NCBI GenBank assembly: GCA_964276145.1
Contig: CAXYDN010000002.1
Coordinates: 1-51,693 of the forward strand
Direction: 5' to 3'
DNA: 51,693 nt
DNA from: SCGC-AAA076-P13 sp964276145
Lineage (GTDB): Bacteria; Pseudomonadota; Gammaproteobacteria; Magnimaribacterales; D2472
Of the stretch, positions 35,569-44,013 are shown piece after piece; the stretch's first letter is position 1; the number at the start of each line of letters is the position of its first letter. Both the position numbers and the translations under genes were made by a program. The notes beneath the pieces were generated by a model. It searched no databases, had not been told where the DNA came from, and saw nothing but the letters and a program-made list of their open reading frames with translations.

Positions 35569-35650
35569 TGCAAAGGAGTGGCTCTGTTGCCTGAGATCTT
35601 TTTAGAAATCCTTTGAACCTGATCCATACAATAATGGCGGAGGAATTGCA
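35569..35650 (+). promoter_or_regulatory. TPP (thiamine pyrophosphate) riboswitch
   Basis: The conserved THI-box landmarks are present in order: GGAGTG, CTGAGA (35591-35596), CCTTTGAACCTGATC, then AATGGCGGAGGAA. The closing stem P1 pairs TGCAA (35569-35573) with TTGCA (35646-35650), and the last base is the A of the receptor's ATG. The ribosome binding site GGAGGA (35639-35644) lies inside the aptamer's 3' strand, so TPP binding should directly hide the RBS and start codon: translational control without a separate expression platform. Confidence 0.9.
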
Positions 35651-37755
35651 TGAAAACCATTAAAAATTATTTATTTCTTTCTTTCTTATCATTTTTTACA
35701 ATCAATCTTATATCTGAAGATATTGAAGAAATTATTGTTAAAGGTGATTGGCGGGAAGCTAAATTACTAGAAGAAGACTCTAGTTTAGTTTTGTTAAGAA
35801 ATGAGATTATTGAATCTCAACCCATCAAGCACTTTGAAAATCTTTCTTATTTAGTGCCAAATTTAAATTTTGCAGCAAGTGACTCAAGGGCTAGGCATTT
35901 CCAAATTAGAGGTATTGGAGAAAGGTCTGGGTATGAAAGAACGCCAAACTCAGCAGTAGGTTTCTTAATTGATGATATAGATTTTTCTGGCCAAGGAGGA
36001 ATTGCTACAACTTTTGACGTGGAACAGATCGAAGTTCATAGAGGACCTCAGGGATCTAGAATTGGTTCAAATGCATTAGCAGGATTAATTTATATTAAAA
36101 CAAAAGAGCCAACCAAAGAATTTGAAGGTGTTGGTGAAATGACATCAGGAACATATGGAACAATAAACACAGGCGTTGCTTTTGGTGGACCAAGTGCAAT
36201 TAACCAAGACTTAACTTATAGATTAGTTCTTAGAAAAGATTATTCAGATGGGTTTAGAAAGAATTTATTCTCTGGTAAATCAAATACATCAAAAAAAGAT
36301 GAAAGTACTTTTAGACTAAAACTAGACTGGGATGCAGGAGATAAAACATTAGTTAAATTTTTGATAACTCAAGTAGATTTAGATGATCCTGCAGACATAT
36401 GGACAATAGACGGAAGTTTAAATACATTGTCTGACAGACCTGGAATGGACTCACAAAAAACAAATGCTTATGGCATTAAAGTCTTCCACCAATTTGATGG
36501 ATTTGAGTTTCAAAGCTTCACAAGCGTTACTAACACAGACGTTGTTCTCAGTTATGACGCAGATTGGGGTAATTCAGACTCACATATGCCCTATATTTAT
36601 GACTATTTCTCTGAAACACTTAGAAATAGAGACACTTTTGGCCAAGAACTAAGATTTGTATCAGATTCAGCTGATTTTAGTAGTCAAAATATGACTGAAT
36701 GGGTTGTTGGTTTAAGTTTTTTAGATATAAAAGAAGAAAATTTAAAAAAAGATGATGGTATTTATGGAGATCCGTCGGATCCTTATAGTCCATATGTTAG
36801 TCAATCCTCATCATCTAGCAAATTTTCATCTGACAATATCTCAATTTATGCAAATATTGATTATCTATTAAATGCATCTACGAAAATTTCATTCGGAGCT
36901 AGATGGGAAGATTATGAATCAAAATACTCAGACTCATTTAATGAAAACTTTAATCCATCAGATAAAATGTCTGGAGGAAAAATCTCTTTAACTAAAAATA
37001 TAAATGAGCAAACAAATATATTTTTTAATTTGGCTAAGGGATTTAATCAGGGTGGATTTAATCTAAATCTTGGACTTGATCCAAACTCTCAAAATAATAA
37101 CTTATATTATGATCCTGAATTTTTAACCAACTATGAAATTGGTTTTAATTCAGAAATATCAAATTCAAAAATTAATATTTCCGGAATAATCTTTCATTCC
37201 AACAGAGAAGACCAACAAGTTTTAATATCTACTCAAGTTGATCCAAGTGACCCTAATACTTTCACATTTTTAACACAGAATGCAGCCGAAGGAATCAATA
37301 GAGGATTAGAGCTAAACATGACAATGCAAGTATCTAATAGCTTAGATGTTTTTTTTAATCTTGGACTCTTGAAAACAGAAATAAAAAATTGGGAATCTAG
37401 ACCTGATCTTGAGGGCAGAGCACAAGCACATGCTCCGAAAAAAAGTTATGCATTAGGTCTTAATTGGAATCCTTTTGAAAACTCATTTTTATCAATTAAC
37501 TTTGTTGGTAAAAGTGATTTTTATTACTCAGACTCTCACAATAATAAATCAAAATCTTATGCGCTAACAAATATTAATTATAGCTACATAAGCGGTCAGT
37601 GGACTTATTCAATATGGGGAAGAAATATTTTTGATAAGTATTATTCAACAAGAGGTTTTTATTTTGGTAACGAAGCTCCCAATTTTACCGAGACACTTTA
37701 TGAGAGACATGGTGACCCAAGACATATAGGTGCTACAGTAAAATATGATTTCTAA
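35650..37755 (+). CDS. TonB-dependent receptor, probable thiamine or thiamine-precursor transporter
   Basis: A 701-residue receptor with a signal peptide (about 1-21), a TonB box-like DIEEIIVKGDW, plug motifs FQIRGIGERSGYE, VGFLIDDIDFSG and VEQIEVHRGPQGSRIGSNALAGLIYI, and a barrel ending in IGATVKYDF. Control by a TPP riboswitch and linkage to pnuT and a kinase match the OMP-PnuT-kinase thiamine salvage loci known in Bacteroidetes and marine gammaproteobacteria. Ligand assignment therefore rests on the riboswitch and neighbours. pnuT begins 11 nt before its stop. Confidence 0.92.
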   Translation: MKTIKNYLFLSFLSFFTINLISEDIEEIIVKGDWREAKLLEEDSSLVLLRNEIIESQPIKHFENLSYLVPNLNFAASDSRARHFQIRGIGERSGYERTPNSAVGFLIDDIDFSGQGGIATTFDVEQIEVHRGPQGSRIGSNALAGLIYIKTKEPTKEFEGVGEMTSGTYGTINTGVAFGGPSAINQDLTYRLVLRKDYSDGFRKNLFSGKSNTSKKDESTFRLKLDWDAGDKTLVKFLITQVDLDDPADIWTIDGSLNTLSDRPGMDSQKTNAYGIKVFHQFDGFEFQSFTSVTNTDVVLSYDADWGNSDSHMPYIYDYFSETLRNRDTFGQELRFVSDSADFSSQNMTEWVVGLSFLDIKEENLKKDDGIYGDPSDPYSPYVSQSSSSSKFSSDNISIYANIDYLLNASTKISFGARWEDYESKYSDSFNENFNPSDKMSGGKISLTKNINEQTNIFFNLAKGFNQGGFNLNLGLDPNSQNNNLYYDPEFLTNYEIGFNSEISNSKINISGIIFHSNREDQQVLISTQVDPSDPNTFTFLTQNAAEGINRGLELNMTMQVSNSLDVFFNLGLLKTEIKNWESRPDLEGRAQAHAPKKSYALGLNWNPFENSFLSINFVGKSDFYYSDSHNNKSKSYALTNINYSYISGQWTYSIWGRNIFDKYYSTRGFYFGNEAPNFTETLYERHGDPRHIGATVKYDF

Positions 37756-38338
37756 CTTTATTGCTTCCTCATGGATAGAGCCCATGGCTGTTATCCTAGC
37801 AATAATATACTTATTATTAGCAATTAAACAGAACATAAGTTGTTGGTTTGCGGCGTTTTTTAGCTCATTGCTATACTTCTTTATAATGTATTCTGCTGGA
37901 CTATATATGGAGGCATGGCTTCAAATTTTTTATTGCGTTATGGCTGTATATGGCTGGTCACAATGGAGAATAAGTATAACTGATGATTCTAAATTTCTAG
38001 TGAGAACTTGGACTAGGACACAACATATAAAAGTTATAAGTCTAATATTTTTTCTAGCTTTTATTTCTGGATTAGCATTAGAAAGATTTACAAATGCGGC
38101 ATTGCCCTTCATTGATTCTTTAACAACTTGGGGAGCGATAGTCGCGACTTATATGGTTGCAAAAAAACTTTTAGAGAATTGGATTTATTGGTTTGTTATA
38201 GATTCAATCTCAGTCTTTTTATTTTATTCAAGAGGTTTGTTTTTAACTTCAATGCTTTTCCTTTTTTATTTAATTATTATTTATTTTGGATATAAATCTT
38301 GGACTCAAATCAGAGACGAAATGAATGGAACAACTTAA
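37745..38338 (+). CDS. pnuT: PnuC-family thiamine transporter PnuT
   Basis: A 197-residue inner-membrane protein with about seven helices. The PnuC signature is clear: QNISCWFAAFFSSLLYFFIMY, then FYCVMAVYGWSQWR (the WxxW-type motif of the family), and a second LENWIYWFVIDSISVFLF helix. PnuC proteins are facilitators that rely on phosphorylation of the imported vitamin. In TPP-riboswitch operons the member is the thiamine-specific PnuT. It overlaps the receptor gene by 11 nt and the kinase gene start by 14 nt. Confidence 0.9.
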   Translation: MISNFIASSWIEPMAVILAIIYLLLAIKQNISCWFAAFFSSLLYFFIMYSAGLYMEAWLQIFYCVMAVYGWSQWRISITDDSKFLVRTWTRTQHIKVISLIFFLAFISGLALERFTNAALPFIDSLTTWGAIVATYMVAKKLLENWIYWFVIDSISVFLFYSRGLFLTSMLFLFYLIIIYFGYKSWTQIRDEMNGTT

Positions 38339-39178
38339 GAAAATTATTTCAAATATTCCTCATGAAATTAAAATAATTTGCCCTTTAAAAAAAGGACAAA
38401 TATCTGAAATTTATCTGTGTAATTTTAATAATATTAAATCTGTTATTAGATTAGATTTAGAAATACCAGGCTGGCTAAAAATTCAAAGAGACTCAGAAAT
38501 TAGAATCTTAGACTTGAACAACAATGACAGGTCAGAAAAAAATATTCTTTATCATAATTTAGAAAAAGGAATTCTCATAAGAAGATTTATCGAGGGCAAT
38601 AAATTTATTTTAAATAAAATAAATTCAGATCAACAATTAGAATTATTAGGAAGAGCGGTAAAAGAAATTCATAAAACCAATTATGAAAAAGATTCTGTTA
38701 ATAATTTTAGTCATGCAATTAATAGATAATTTTAGTAATTCAATTAATAGATACCAACAAATACTCAAATACAAAATTCAAAAAGACCCAATCTTAGAAA
38801 TTGGTTTTGAGATATATCAAGATCTAAATCATGAATCTTACCCAAAGGTTTTTTCTCATAATGATCTAACTCAAGAAAATATAATTTGGGATCATGCAAT
38901 ATGTTTTTATTGATTGGGAGTATGCCGGACTAAATAATCCTCTTTTTGATATAGCCTCAATTATTTCTTCATACAGCCTTAATGACCAACAGATTGATAG
39001 TCTATGTCGTGGATATGGCAAAAAATCTGAAGTAGATATGGAAATTTTAAGAAAATGGGTCAAATTTACCTATTTTTGTGACTATATATGGAGGATTTGC
39101 TTAATTGAAACATCAATCTATGATGAAAAATCTCTTAATTTAGATGATTTAAAGAGAAATCTTTCTATTTTTCTATAA
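38325..39178 (+). pseudogene. Thiamine kinase-like phosphotransferase (APH/choline kinase fold), broken by two frameshifts
   Basis: Three successive reading frames together make one kinase of about 275 residues. The N-lobe (MEQLKKIISNIP...) runs 38325-38729, the catalytic loop HNDLTQENIIW is in the second frame, and the metal-binding IDWEYAG and the C-terminal helices are in the third (38894-39178). The first break is a 25-bp imperfect tandem duplication (38701-38750). Deleting one unit restores VNNFSNSINRYQQ. The second is one extra base near 38895 (GATCATGCAATATG), whose removal restores WDHQYVFIDWEYAG. Its role would be to phosphorylate thiamine brought in by PnuT. If the breaks are real, salvage must use another kinase. 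Confidence 0.8.
38701..38750 (+). repeat. 25-bp imperfect tandem duplication inside the kinase
   Basis: Units 38701-38725 and 38726-38750 share ATAATTTTAG and CAATTAATAG and differ only in the middle five bases (TCATG versus TAATT, two mismatches). Twenty-five is not a multiple of three, so the duplication shifts the frame. The mismatches mean it is not a simple fresh slippage copy. Confidence 0.88.
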
Positions 39179-39291
39179 GTTTGCGTAACTTGATTAATTT
39201 TTAGCAGTTTCTGATAATTAAAGAACGCCCCATCCTTCAATACATGCCAAAATTGCACACATTATTTTATTATTGCTAACATATAAGAACG

Positions 39292-39492
39292 ATGGCCAAA
39301 TTTAATGAAATACTTTCAGATCATATTGCTAAATGGAATATGGTTTGGTTTGGTCTAATTTTTTGGGGAAGTGTATTTAATGCTGTTGCAAATCATTATG
39401 AAATTCTAAGTAGTTCATTATTATGGTATTCAATCGGTTTACTTTTTGGAATCATTGCAAAGTTTAGGGGGACTTGGTTATGGAAGGTTTAG
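39292..39492 (+). CDS. Small two-helix membrane protein upstream of the desaturase
   Basis: A 66-residue protein with two likely membrane helices (about 18-33 and 42-57), Trp-rich (six Trp). No family recognised. Its end overlaps the desaturase start by 13 nt, so the two are translationally coupled. It may be a subunit or helper of the desaturase, or a leader peptide. Codon usage looks like its neighbours. Confidence 0.55.
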   Translation: MAKFNEILSDHIAKWNMVWFGLIFWGSVFNAVANHYEILSSSLLWYSIGLLFGIIAKFRGTWLWKV

Positions 39493-40370
39493 ATCAAGTA
39501 TCAGAAGAATTTTCCTTTGAGAAAGAAAAAGAAATTGCTCGAAGTTTTTCTAAGCGCTTCCAATGGGAAATGATGTTAATTGGTGTGGGCCAGGCAACCA
39601 TATGGCTATCTTTATGGCCTTTAGTTATTAACGGATATATTTCTTTAGGTTTTGGATCTTTTTTGGCAGTTATCTGTGCATGCTTTGCATACCTTCCATC
39701 TCACGAAGCGCAACATGGCAATTTCTCAAGAGGAAATCCAAAGAGAAGATGGATAGATTCTTTTGTAAGTCACTACACATTAATAACCATAATGTTTCCT
39801 CATGATTTAATGAGATGTACTCATATGAAGCATCATGCATACACCAACAACCCTGAAAAAGATCCAGATTATGATACGGCATCTGCTAAATCAATTTGGG
39901 AAGTCATTGTTGCTACTCAAGCAGGCATAACAAAATATCAGGCAATAGCTGATAACTTTTCAAGTGATGCTGCGTTTATGAAATCATTCAACAAAGGAGT
40001 TGCTATTGGAATGTTTTATAGAGTTATTCTTTTAACCCTTGTTGTAATTTTTCCACTAGAGACTTTGCTCCTTTGGTGGATGCCAAGTAAGGTTGGGATA
40101 ATTTATCTGTCTACTTTTTTTAGCTGGTATCCTCATTACCAAACCGATACTGGTAGGTATAAAGATACTAGATTTTGGAGTCATTGGATGCCTAGATTTT
40201 TAAATCATTCAATGCAGCTTCATTTTGTCCATCATCTTCACCCAGGTATTGGACATTATGATGAGCCTAAAGCTATCGAAGCTTTAAAACCATTCTTAAT
40301 TGCAAGAAAGGTTCCTGGCGCAGAAGAAATACCCGATAGGGTCAAATATAACCCTCTTATAAAGTTATAA
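39480..40370 (+). CDS. Membrane fatty acid desaturase / hydroxylase family protein
   Basis: A 296-residue diiron membrane enzyme. All three histidine boxes are visible: HEAQH (75-79), HMKHH (115-119) and HFVHH (248-252), between hydrophobic helices. This places it in the FA_desaturase/CrtW/alkane hydroxylase superfamily. The reaction (desaturation, hydroxylation or ketolation) is not clear. The ATG at 39480 is preceded by GGGGGA at a good distance; a TTG two codons upstream is less likely. The last 256 nt are the start of the 2.36-kb tandem duplication, so a C-terminal fragment recurs at 42477-42733. Confidence 0.85.
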   Translation: MEGLDQVSEEFSFEKEKEIARSFSKRFQWEMMLIGVGQATIWLSLWPLVINGYISLGFGSFLAVICACFAYLPSHEAQHGNFSRGNPKRRWIDSFVSHYTLITIMFPHDLMRCTHMKHHAYTNNPEKDPDYDTASAKSIWEVIVATQAGITKYQAIADNFSSDAAFMKSFNKGVAIGMFYRVILLTLVVIFPLETLLLWWMPSKVGIIYLSTFFSWYPHYQTDTGRYKDTRFWSHWMPRFLNHSMQLHFVHHLHPGIGHYDEPKAIEALKPFLIARKVPGAEEIPDRVKYNPLIKL

Positions 40371-40421
40371 AACTCAACACATTTTTCTTGTTTTTTTAAA
40401 TAAATTCTGTTCTAGTTAATA

Positions 40422-40437
40422 GTAAATATTTTACATA
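40422..40437. promoter_or_regulatory. MarR-operator-like palindrome upstream of fdh copy 1
   Basis: GTAAATATTTTACATA contains the palindrome GTAAA-TAT-TTTAC and matches the palindrome in front of marR (33482-33497) at 15 of 16 positions. It ends 12 nt before the fdh ATG, just before the ribosome binding site GGGGAG (40439-40444), so a bound protein would block transcription. Confidence 0.55.
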
Positions 40438-40449
40438 TGGGGAGAAGAT

Positions 40450-41646
40450 ATGAAGATTTTATGTGTTTTATACGATGATCCAAAAACTGGCATGCCAGAC
40501 AAGTATGCTAGAGACGATTTACCAACAATTGAAAAGTATCCAGATGGTATGACTTTGCCTTCACCAAAGGCAATAGACTTCACTCCGGGTGAGCTTTTGG
40601 GGTGTGTTTCAGGTGAGTTAGGTCTTCGAAAATTTTTAGAAGATGCTGGCCATACTTTGGTAGTTACTTCAGATAAAGACGGGGAAGGATGTGAGGCTGA
40701 TAGGGAGTTAGTTGATGCTGATATTGTTATCTCTCAACCTTTCTTCCCTTATTACCTAACAAAAGAAAAAATGGAAACTGCTCCTAATTTGAAAATGGCA
40801 ATTACTGCTGGAATTGGATCAGATCACGTTGACCTTCAGGGCGCCATGGATCACAACATAGATGTGGTTGAAGTTACTTACTGTAATTCAAGATCAGTTG
40901 CTGAGCATATTGTAATGATGATTCTTTCAATGGTTAGGGATTACCATAATCAACATAGAATTGTTAACGAAGGTGGTTGGAATATAGCTGATGCAGTTCA
41001 AAGATCTTATGACGTTGAGGGCATGCATGTTGGAACTGTAGCTGCTGGAAGAATTGGTATTGATATGTTAAGAAAGATGAAGCCTTTTGATGTTCATCTT
41101 CATTATTTTGATATTCATAAACTGTCTGACGAAGTAGAAGCAGAATTAAATCTTACTTATCATGATTCTGTAGAGTCATTGGTTGCTGTTTGTGATGTAG
41201 TAAATATTAGTTGCCCATTACATCCAAAGACCGAACACTTATTTAATGATGACATGATCAACAAGATGAAGCGTGGTGCATATATTGTTAACACTGCTAG
41301 GGGAAAAATCTGCGACAAAGATGCCATAGCTAGAGCTTTAGAATCTGGTCAATTAAGCGGGTACGCTGGAGATGTTTGGTTTCCTCAACCAGCTCCAAAT
41401 GACCATGTTTGGAGAACAATGCCCAATCATGGAATGACTCCTCACACCTCAGGAACTTCATTATCTGCTCAAGCAAGATACGCTGCAGGTGTTAGAGAGA
41501 TTCTTGAATGCTTCTTTGCAGGCGAGCCTATTAGAGATCCATATTTAATTGTACAAAATGGCGATCTTGCAGGAATGGGAGCTCATTCATACACAAAGGG
41601 TACTGCCACAGATGGTTCAGAAGAGGCCGCAGAATATAAAAAGTAA
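40450..41646 (+). CDS. fdh: NAD-dependent formate dehydrogenase, copy 1
   Basis: Oxidises formate to CO2 and yields NADH; a soluble, metal-free D-2-hydroxyacid dehydrogenase-fold enzyme. The 398 residues keep the numbering of the well-studied Pseudomonas enzyme, with the key residues in place: I122 and N146 for formate, the NAD fold AAGRIG (198-203) with D221 setting NAD over NADP, R284 in NTARGK, Q313, and H332 in TPHTSG. RBS GGGGAG lies 5 nt before the ATG. The protein is identical to copy 2, although about 41 synonymous base differences separate the genes. It ends 4 nt from the convergent NMO fragment. Confidence 0.96.
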   Translation: MKILCVLYDDPKTGMPDKYARDDLPTIEKYPDGMTLPSPKAIDFTPGELLGCVSGELGLRKFLEDAGHTLVVTSDKDGEGCEADRELVDADIVISQPFFPYYLTKEKMETAPNLKMAITAGIGSDHVDLQGAMDHNIDVVEVTYCNSRSVAEHIVMMILSMVRDYHNQHRIVNEGGWNIADAVQRSYDVEGMHVGTVAAGRIGIDMLRKMKPFDVHLHYFDIHKLSDEVEAELNLTYHDSVESLVAVCDVVNISCPLHPKTEHLFNDDMINKMKRGAYIVNTARGKICDKDAIARALESGQLSGYAGDVWFPQPAPNDHVWRTMPNHGMTPHTSGTSLSAQARYAAGVREILECFFAGEPIRDPYLIVQNGDLAGMGAHSYTKGTATDGSEEAAEYKK

Positions 41647-41650
41647 AACT

Positions 41651-42476
41651 TTAAAAATTCTTAAGTCTTGAATTAATAATTTCATCAGCCTGGGACATAA
41701 TTCCATCAATTAAGTCCTGGACTGTTGGGATGTCATTGACTAGTCCAGCTACCATTCCACAAGACCAAGCTCCTGCTTCCATAGTTCCCTCATGCATAAT
41801 CTTTGGATAGACACCAGCCACTTCATCTATAATATCTTCAAATTTCAGATCAGCGCCTAGTGCTTTTTCTTTTTCCATCAGACGTTCTACAGCTTCATTA
41901 TTAAGAACCCTTTCAGTATTTCTTAATGATCTCATAACAAGCCTAGTATCTAATTCAGATGCATTTACGATAGCCTCTTTTACATTTTGATGAACGGGTG
42001 CATCTTGGGTAGCAATAAATCTAGTGCCCATATTCATACCTTCAGCTCCAAGAGCCATAGCTCCAACTAAGCTTCTTCCATCAGCCATCCCACCTGATGC
42101 AACAAAAGGTATTTCTAATTCATCCGCAGCTCTAGGTAGGAGAATAAAGTTAGGAATATCATCCTCACCTGGATGGCCTCCACATTCAAAACCGTCTACT
42201 GAAACAGCATCACAACCAATATCTTGTGCTTTTAAAGAGTGTCTCACCGAAGTGCATTTATGAATTACTTTTATTCCTGCTTCTTTAAGGGCGGGTAGAT
42301 ATTCTGCAGGATTCCTTCCAGCAGTTTCAACAACTGGTACACCAGCATCAATAATTTCTTTTATAAGACCAGGATAATCTGGCGGAGTTAAAGAGGGTAA
42401 AAATGTTAAATTTACTGCAAAAGGCTTGTCAGTCATTTCTTTGCATCGAGCTATTTCATTAGCTAATTTTTCGGGA
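41651..42476 (-). pseudogene. Nitronate monooxygenase, copy 1, N-terminus missing
   Basis: This is the C-terminal part of an FMN-dependent nitronate monooxygenase / 2-nitropropane dioxygenase, from PEKLANEIARCK to the stop, with AVSVDGFECGGHPGED and the FMN-binding ASGGMADGRS intact. The first about 48 residues, including the HPIIQGG FMN loop, are absent. The reading frame continues upstream to 42547 only through antisense desaturase sequence (about 24 unrelated residues), with no RBS. It is also cut off from its operon promoter by copy 2. Protein sequence of the shared part is identical to copy 2, so it has not decayed. Confidence 0.88.
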
Positions 42477-42733
42477 CTTTTTTTAGCTGGTATCCTCACT
42501 ACCAAACCGATACTGGCAGATATAAAGATACTAGATTTTGGAGTCATTGGATGCCTAGATTTTTAAATCATTCAATGCAGCTTCATTTTGTCCACCATCT
42601 TCACCCGGGTATTGGTCATTATGATGAGCCTAAAGCTATCGAAGCTTTAAAGCCATTCTTAATTGCAAGAAAGGTTCCTGGCGCAGAAGACATACCCGAT
42701 AGGGTTAAATATAACCCTCTTATAAAGTTATAA
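42477..42733 (+). pseudogene. C-terminal fragment of the desaturase (tandem copy 2)
   Basis: About 85 codons identical to the end of the desaturase except one Glu-to-Asp change (GAEDIPD). They include the third His box HFVHH but lack boxes one and two and all upstream helices. It is a by-product of the tandem duplication and cannot be active. About ten base differences from copy 1 are visible. Confidence 0.9.
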
Positions 42734-42784
42734 AACTAAATATATTTTTCTTGTTTTTTTAAATAAATTCTGTTCTAGTTAATA

Positions 42785-42800
42785 GTAAATATTTTACATA
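42785..42800. promoter_or_regulatory. MarR-operator-like palindrome upstream of fdh copy 2
   Basis: This site is identical to the one at 40422-40437 (GTAAATATTTTACATA), so both fdh copies keep the same candidate operator and upstream region and could be regulated together. The bases just before the ATG differ by one (GGGGAGAAAAT versus GGGGAGAAGAT). Confidence 0.55.
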
Positions 42801-42812
42801 TGGGGAGAAAAT

Positions 42813-44009
42813 ATGAAGATTTTATGTGTTTTATACGATGATCCAAAAACTGGCATGCCAGATAAGTATGCAAGAGATGATTTGCCGACAATTGAGAAGT
42901 ATCCAGATGGTATGACTTTGCCTTCACCAAAGGCAATAGACTTCACTCCTGGCGAGCTTTTGGGATGTGTTTCAGGTGAGTTAGGTCTTCGAAAATTTTT
43001 AGAAGATGCTGGTCATACTTTGGTAGTTACTTCAGATAAAGATGGGGAAGGATGTGAAGCTGACAGGGAATTAGTTGATGCTGATATTGTTATCTCTCAA
43101 CCTTTCTTTCCTTATTACCTAACAAAAGAAAAAATGGAAACTGCTCCTAATTTGAAAATGGCAATTACTGCTGGAATTGGATCAGATCATGTTGACCTTC
43201 AGGGTGCTATGGATCACAACATAGATGTGGTTGAAGTTACTTACTGTAATTCAAGATCAGTTGCTGAGCATATTGTAATGATGATTCTTTCAATGGTTAG
43301 GGATTACCACAATCAACATAGAATTGTTAACGAGGGTGGATGGAATATAGCTGACGCAGTTCAAAGATCATATGACGTTGAGGGTATGCATGTTGGAACT
43401 GTAGCTGCTGGAAGAATTGGTATTGATATGTTAAGAAAGATGAAGCCTTTTGATGTTCATCTTCATTATTTTGATATTCATAAACTATCTGACGAAGTAG
43501 AAGCAGAATTAAATCTCACTTATCATGATTCTGTTGAGTCATTGGTTGCTGTTTGCGATGTAGTAAATATTAGTTGCCCATTGCATCCAAAGACTGAACA
43601 CTTATTTAATGATGACATGATCAACAAGATGAAACGTGGTGCATATATTGTTAACACTGCTAGGGGAAAAATCTGCGACAAAGATGCTATAGCTAGAGCT
43701 TTAGAATCGGGTCAATTAAGTGGGTACGCTGGAGATGTTTGGTTTCCTCAACCAGCTCCAAATGACCATGTTTGGAGAACAATGCCTAATCATGGAATGA
43801 CTCCTCACACGTCAGGAACTTCTTTATCTGCTCAAGCAAGATATGCTGCAGGTGTAAGAGAGATTCTTGAATGCTTCTTTGCAGGCGAGCCTATTAGAGA
43901 TCCATATTTAATTGTACAAAATGGTGATCTTGCAGGAATGGGAGCTCATTCATACACAAAGGGTACTGCCACGGATGGTTCAGAAGAGGCCGCAGAATAT
44001 AAAAAGTAA
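42813..44009 (+). CDS. fdh: NAD-dependent formate dehydrogenase, copy 2
   Basis: Encodes the same 398 residues as copy 1, with all active-site residues (I122, N146, D221, R284, Q313, H332). Roughly 41 third-position changes and no amino-acid change separate the two genes. It retains its own palindrome and RBS, so both copies should be expressed, doubling dosage if the duplication is real. It ends 4 nt from the convergent NMO copy 2. Confidence 0.95.
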   Translation: MKILCVLYDDPKTGMPDKYARDDLPTIEKYPDGMTLPSPKAIDFTPGELLGCVSGELGLRKFLEDAGHTLVVTSDKDGEGCEADRELVDADIVISQPFFPYYLTKEKMETAPNLKMAITAGIGSDHVDLQGAMDHNIDVVEVTYCNSRSVAEHIVMMILSMVRDYHNQHRIVNEGGWNIADAVQRSYDVEGMHVGTVAAGRIGIDMLRKMKPFDVHLHYFDIHKLSDEVEAELNLTYHDSVESLVAVCDVVNISCPLHPKTEHLFNDDMINKMKRGAYIVNTARGKICDKDAIARALESGQLSGYAGDVWFPQPAPNDHVWRTMPNHGMTPHTSGTSLSAQARYAAGVREILECFFAGEPIRDPYLIVQNGDLAGMGAHSYTKGTATDGSEEAAEYKK

Positions 44010-44013
44010 AACT

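Larger units (their letters stand above)
40114..42476. repeat. 2.36-kb direct tandem duplication, copy 1
   Basis: This copy carries the desaturase C-terminus, the whole formate dehydrogenase gene and the C-terminal part of the nitronate monooxygenase (antisense). Base 40114 corresponds to 42477, an offset of 2363 nt with no indel through fdh. The copy ends at 42476, exactly where copy 2 begins. The junction GGGA/CTTTTTTT has only one shared base (A), so it was not made by homologous recombination between long repeats. Confidence 0.95.

Noticed and set aside
38701..38750. CRISPR-like or regulatory repeat
   Set aside because: There are only two adjacent units without spacers, and they lie inside a kinase coding sequence.
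41640..41665. Bidirectional terminator between fdh and NMO
   Set aside because: Only a 5-bp AAAGT/ACTTT stem is present, too weak to call.
42477..42547. Alternative N-terminus of NMO copy 1 (24 residues read from antisense desaturase sequence)
   Set aside because: These residues have no family similarity and no RBS. They exist only because the frame stays open across the duplication junction.
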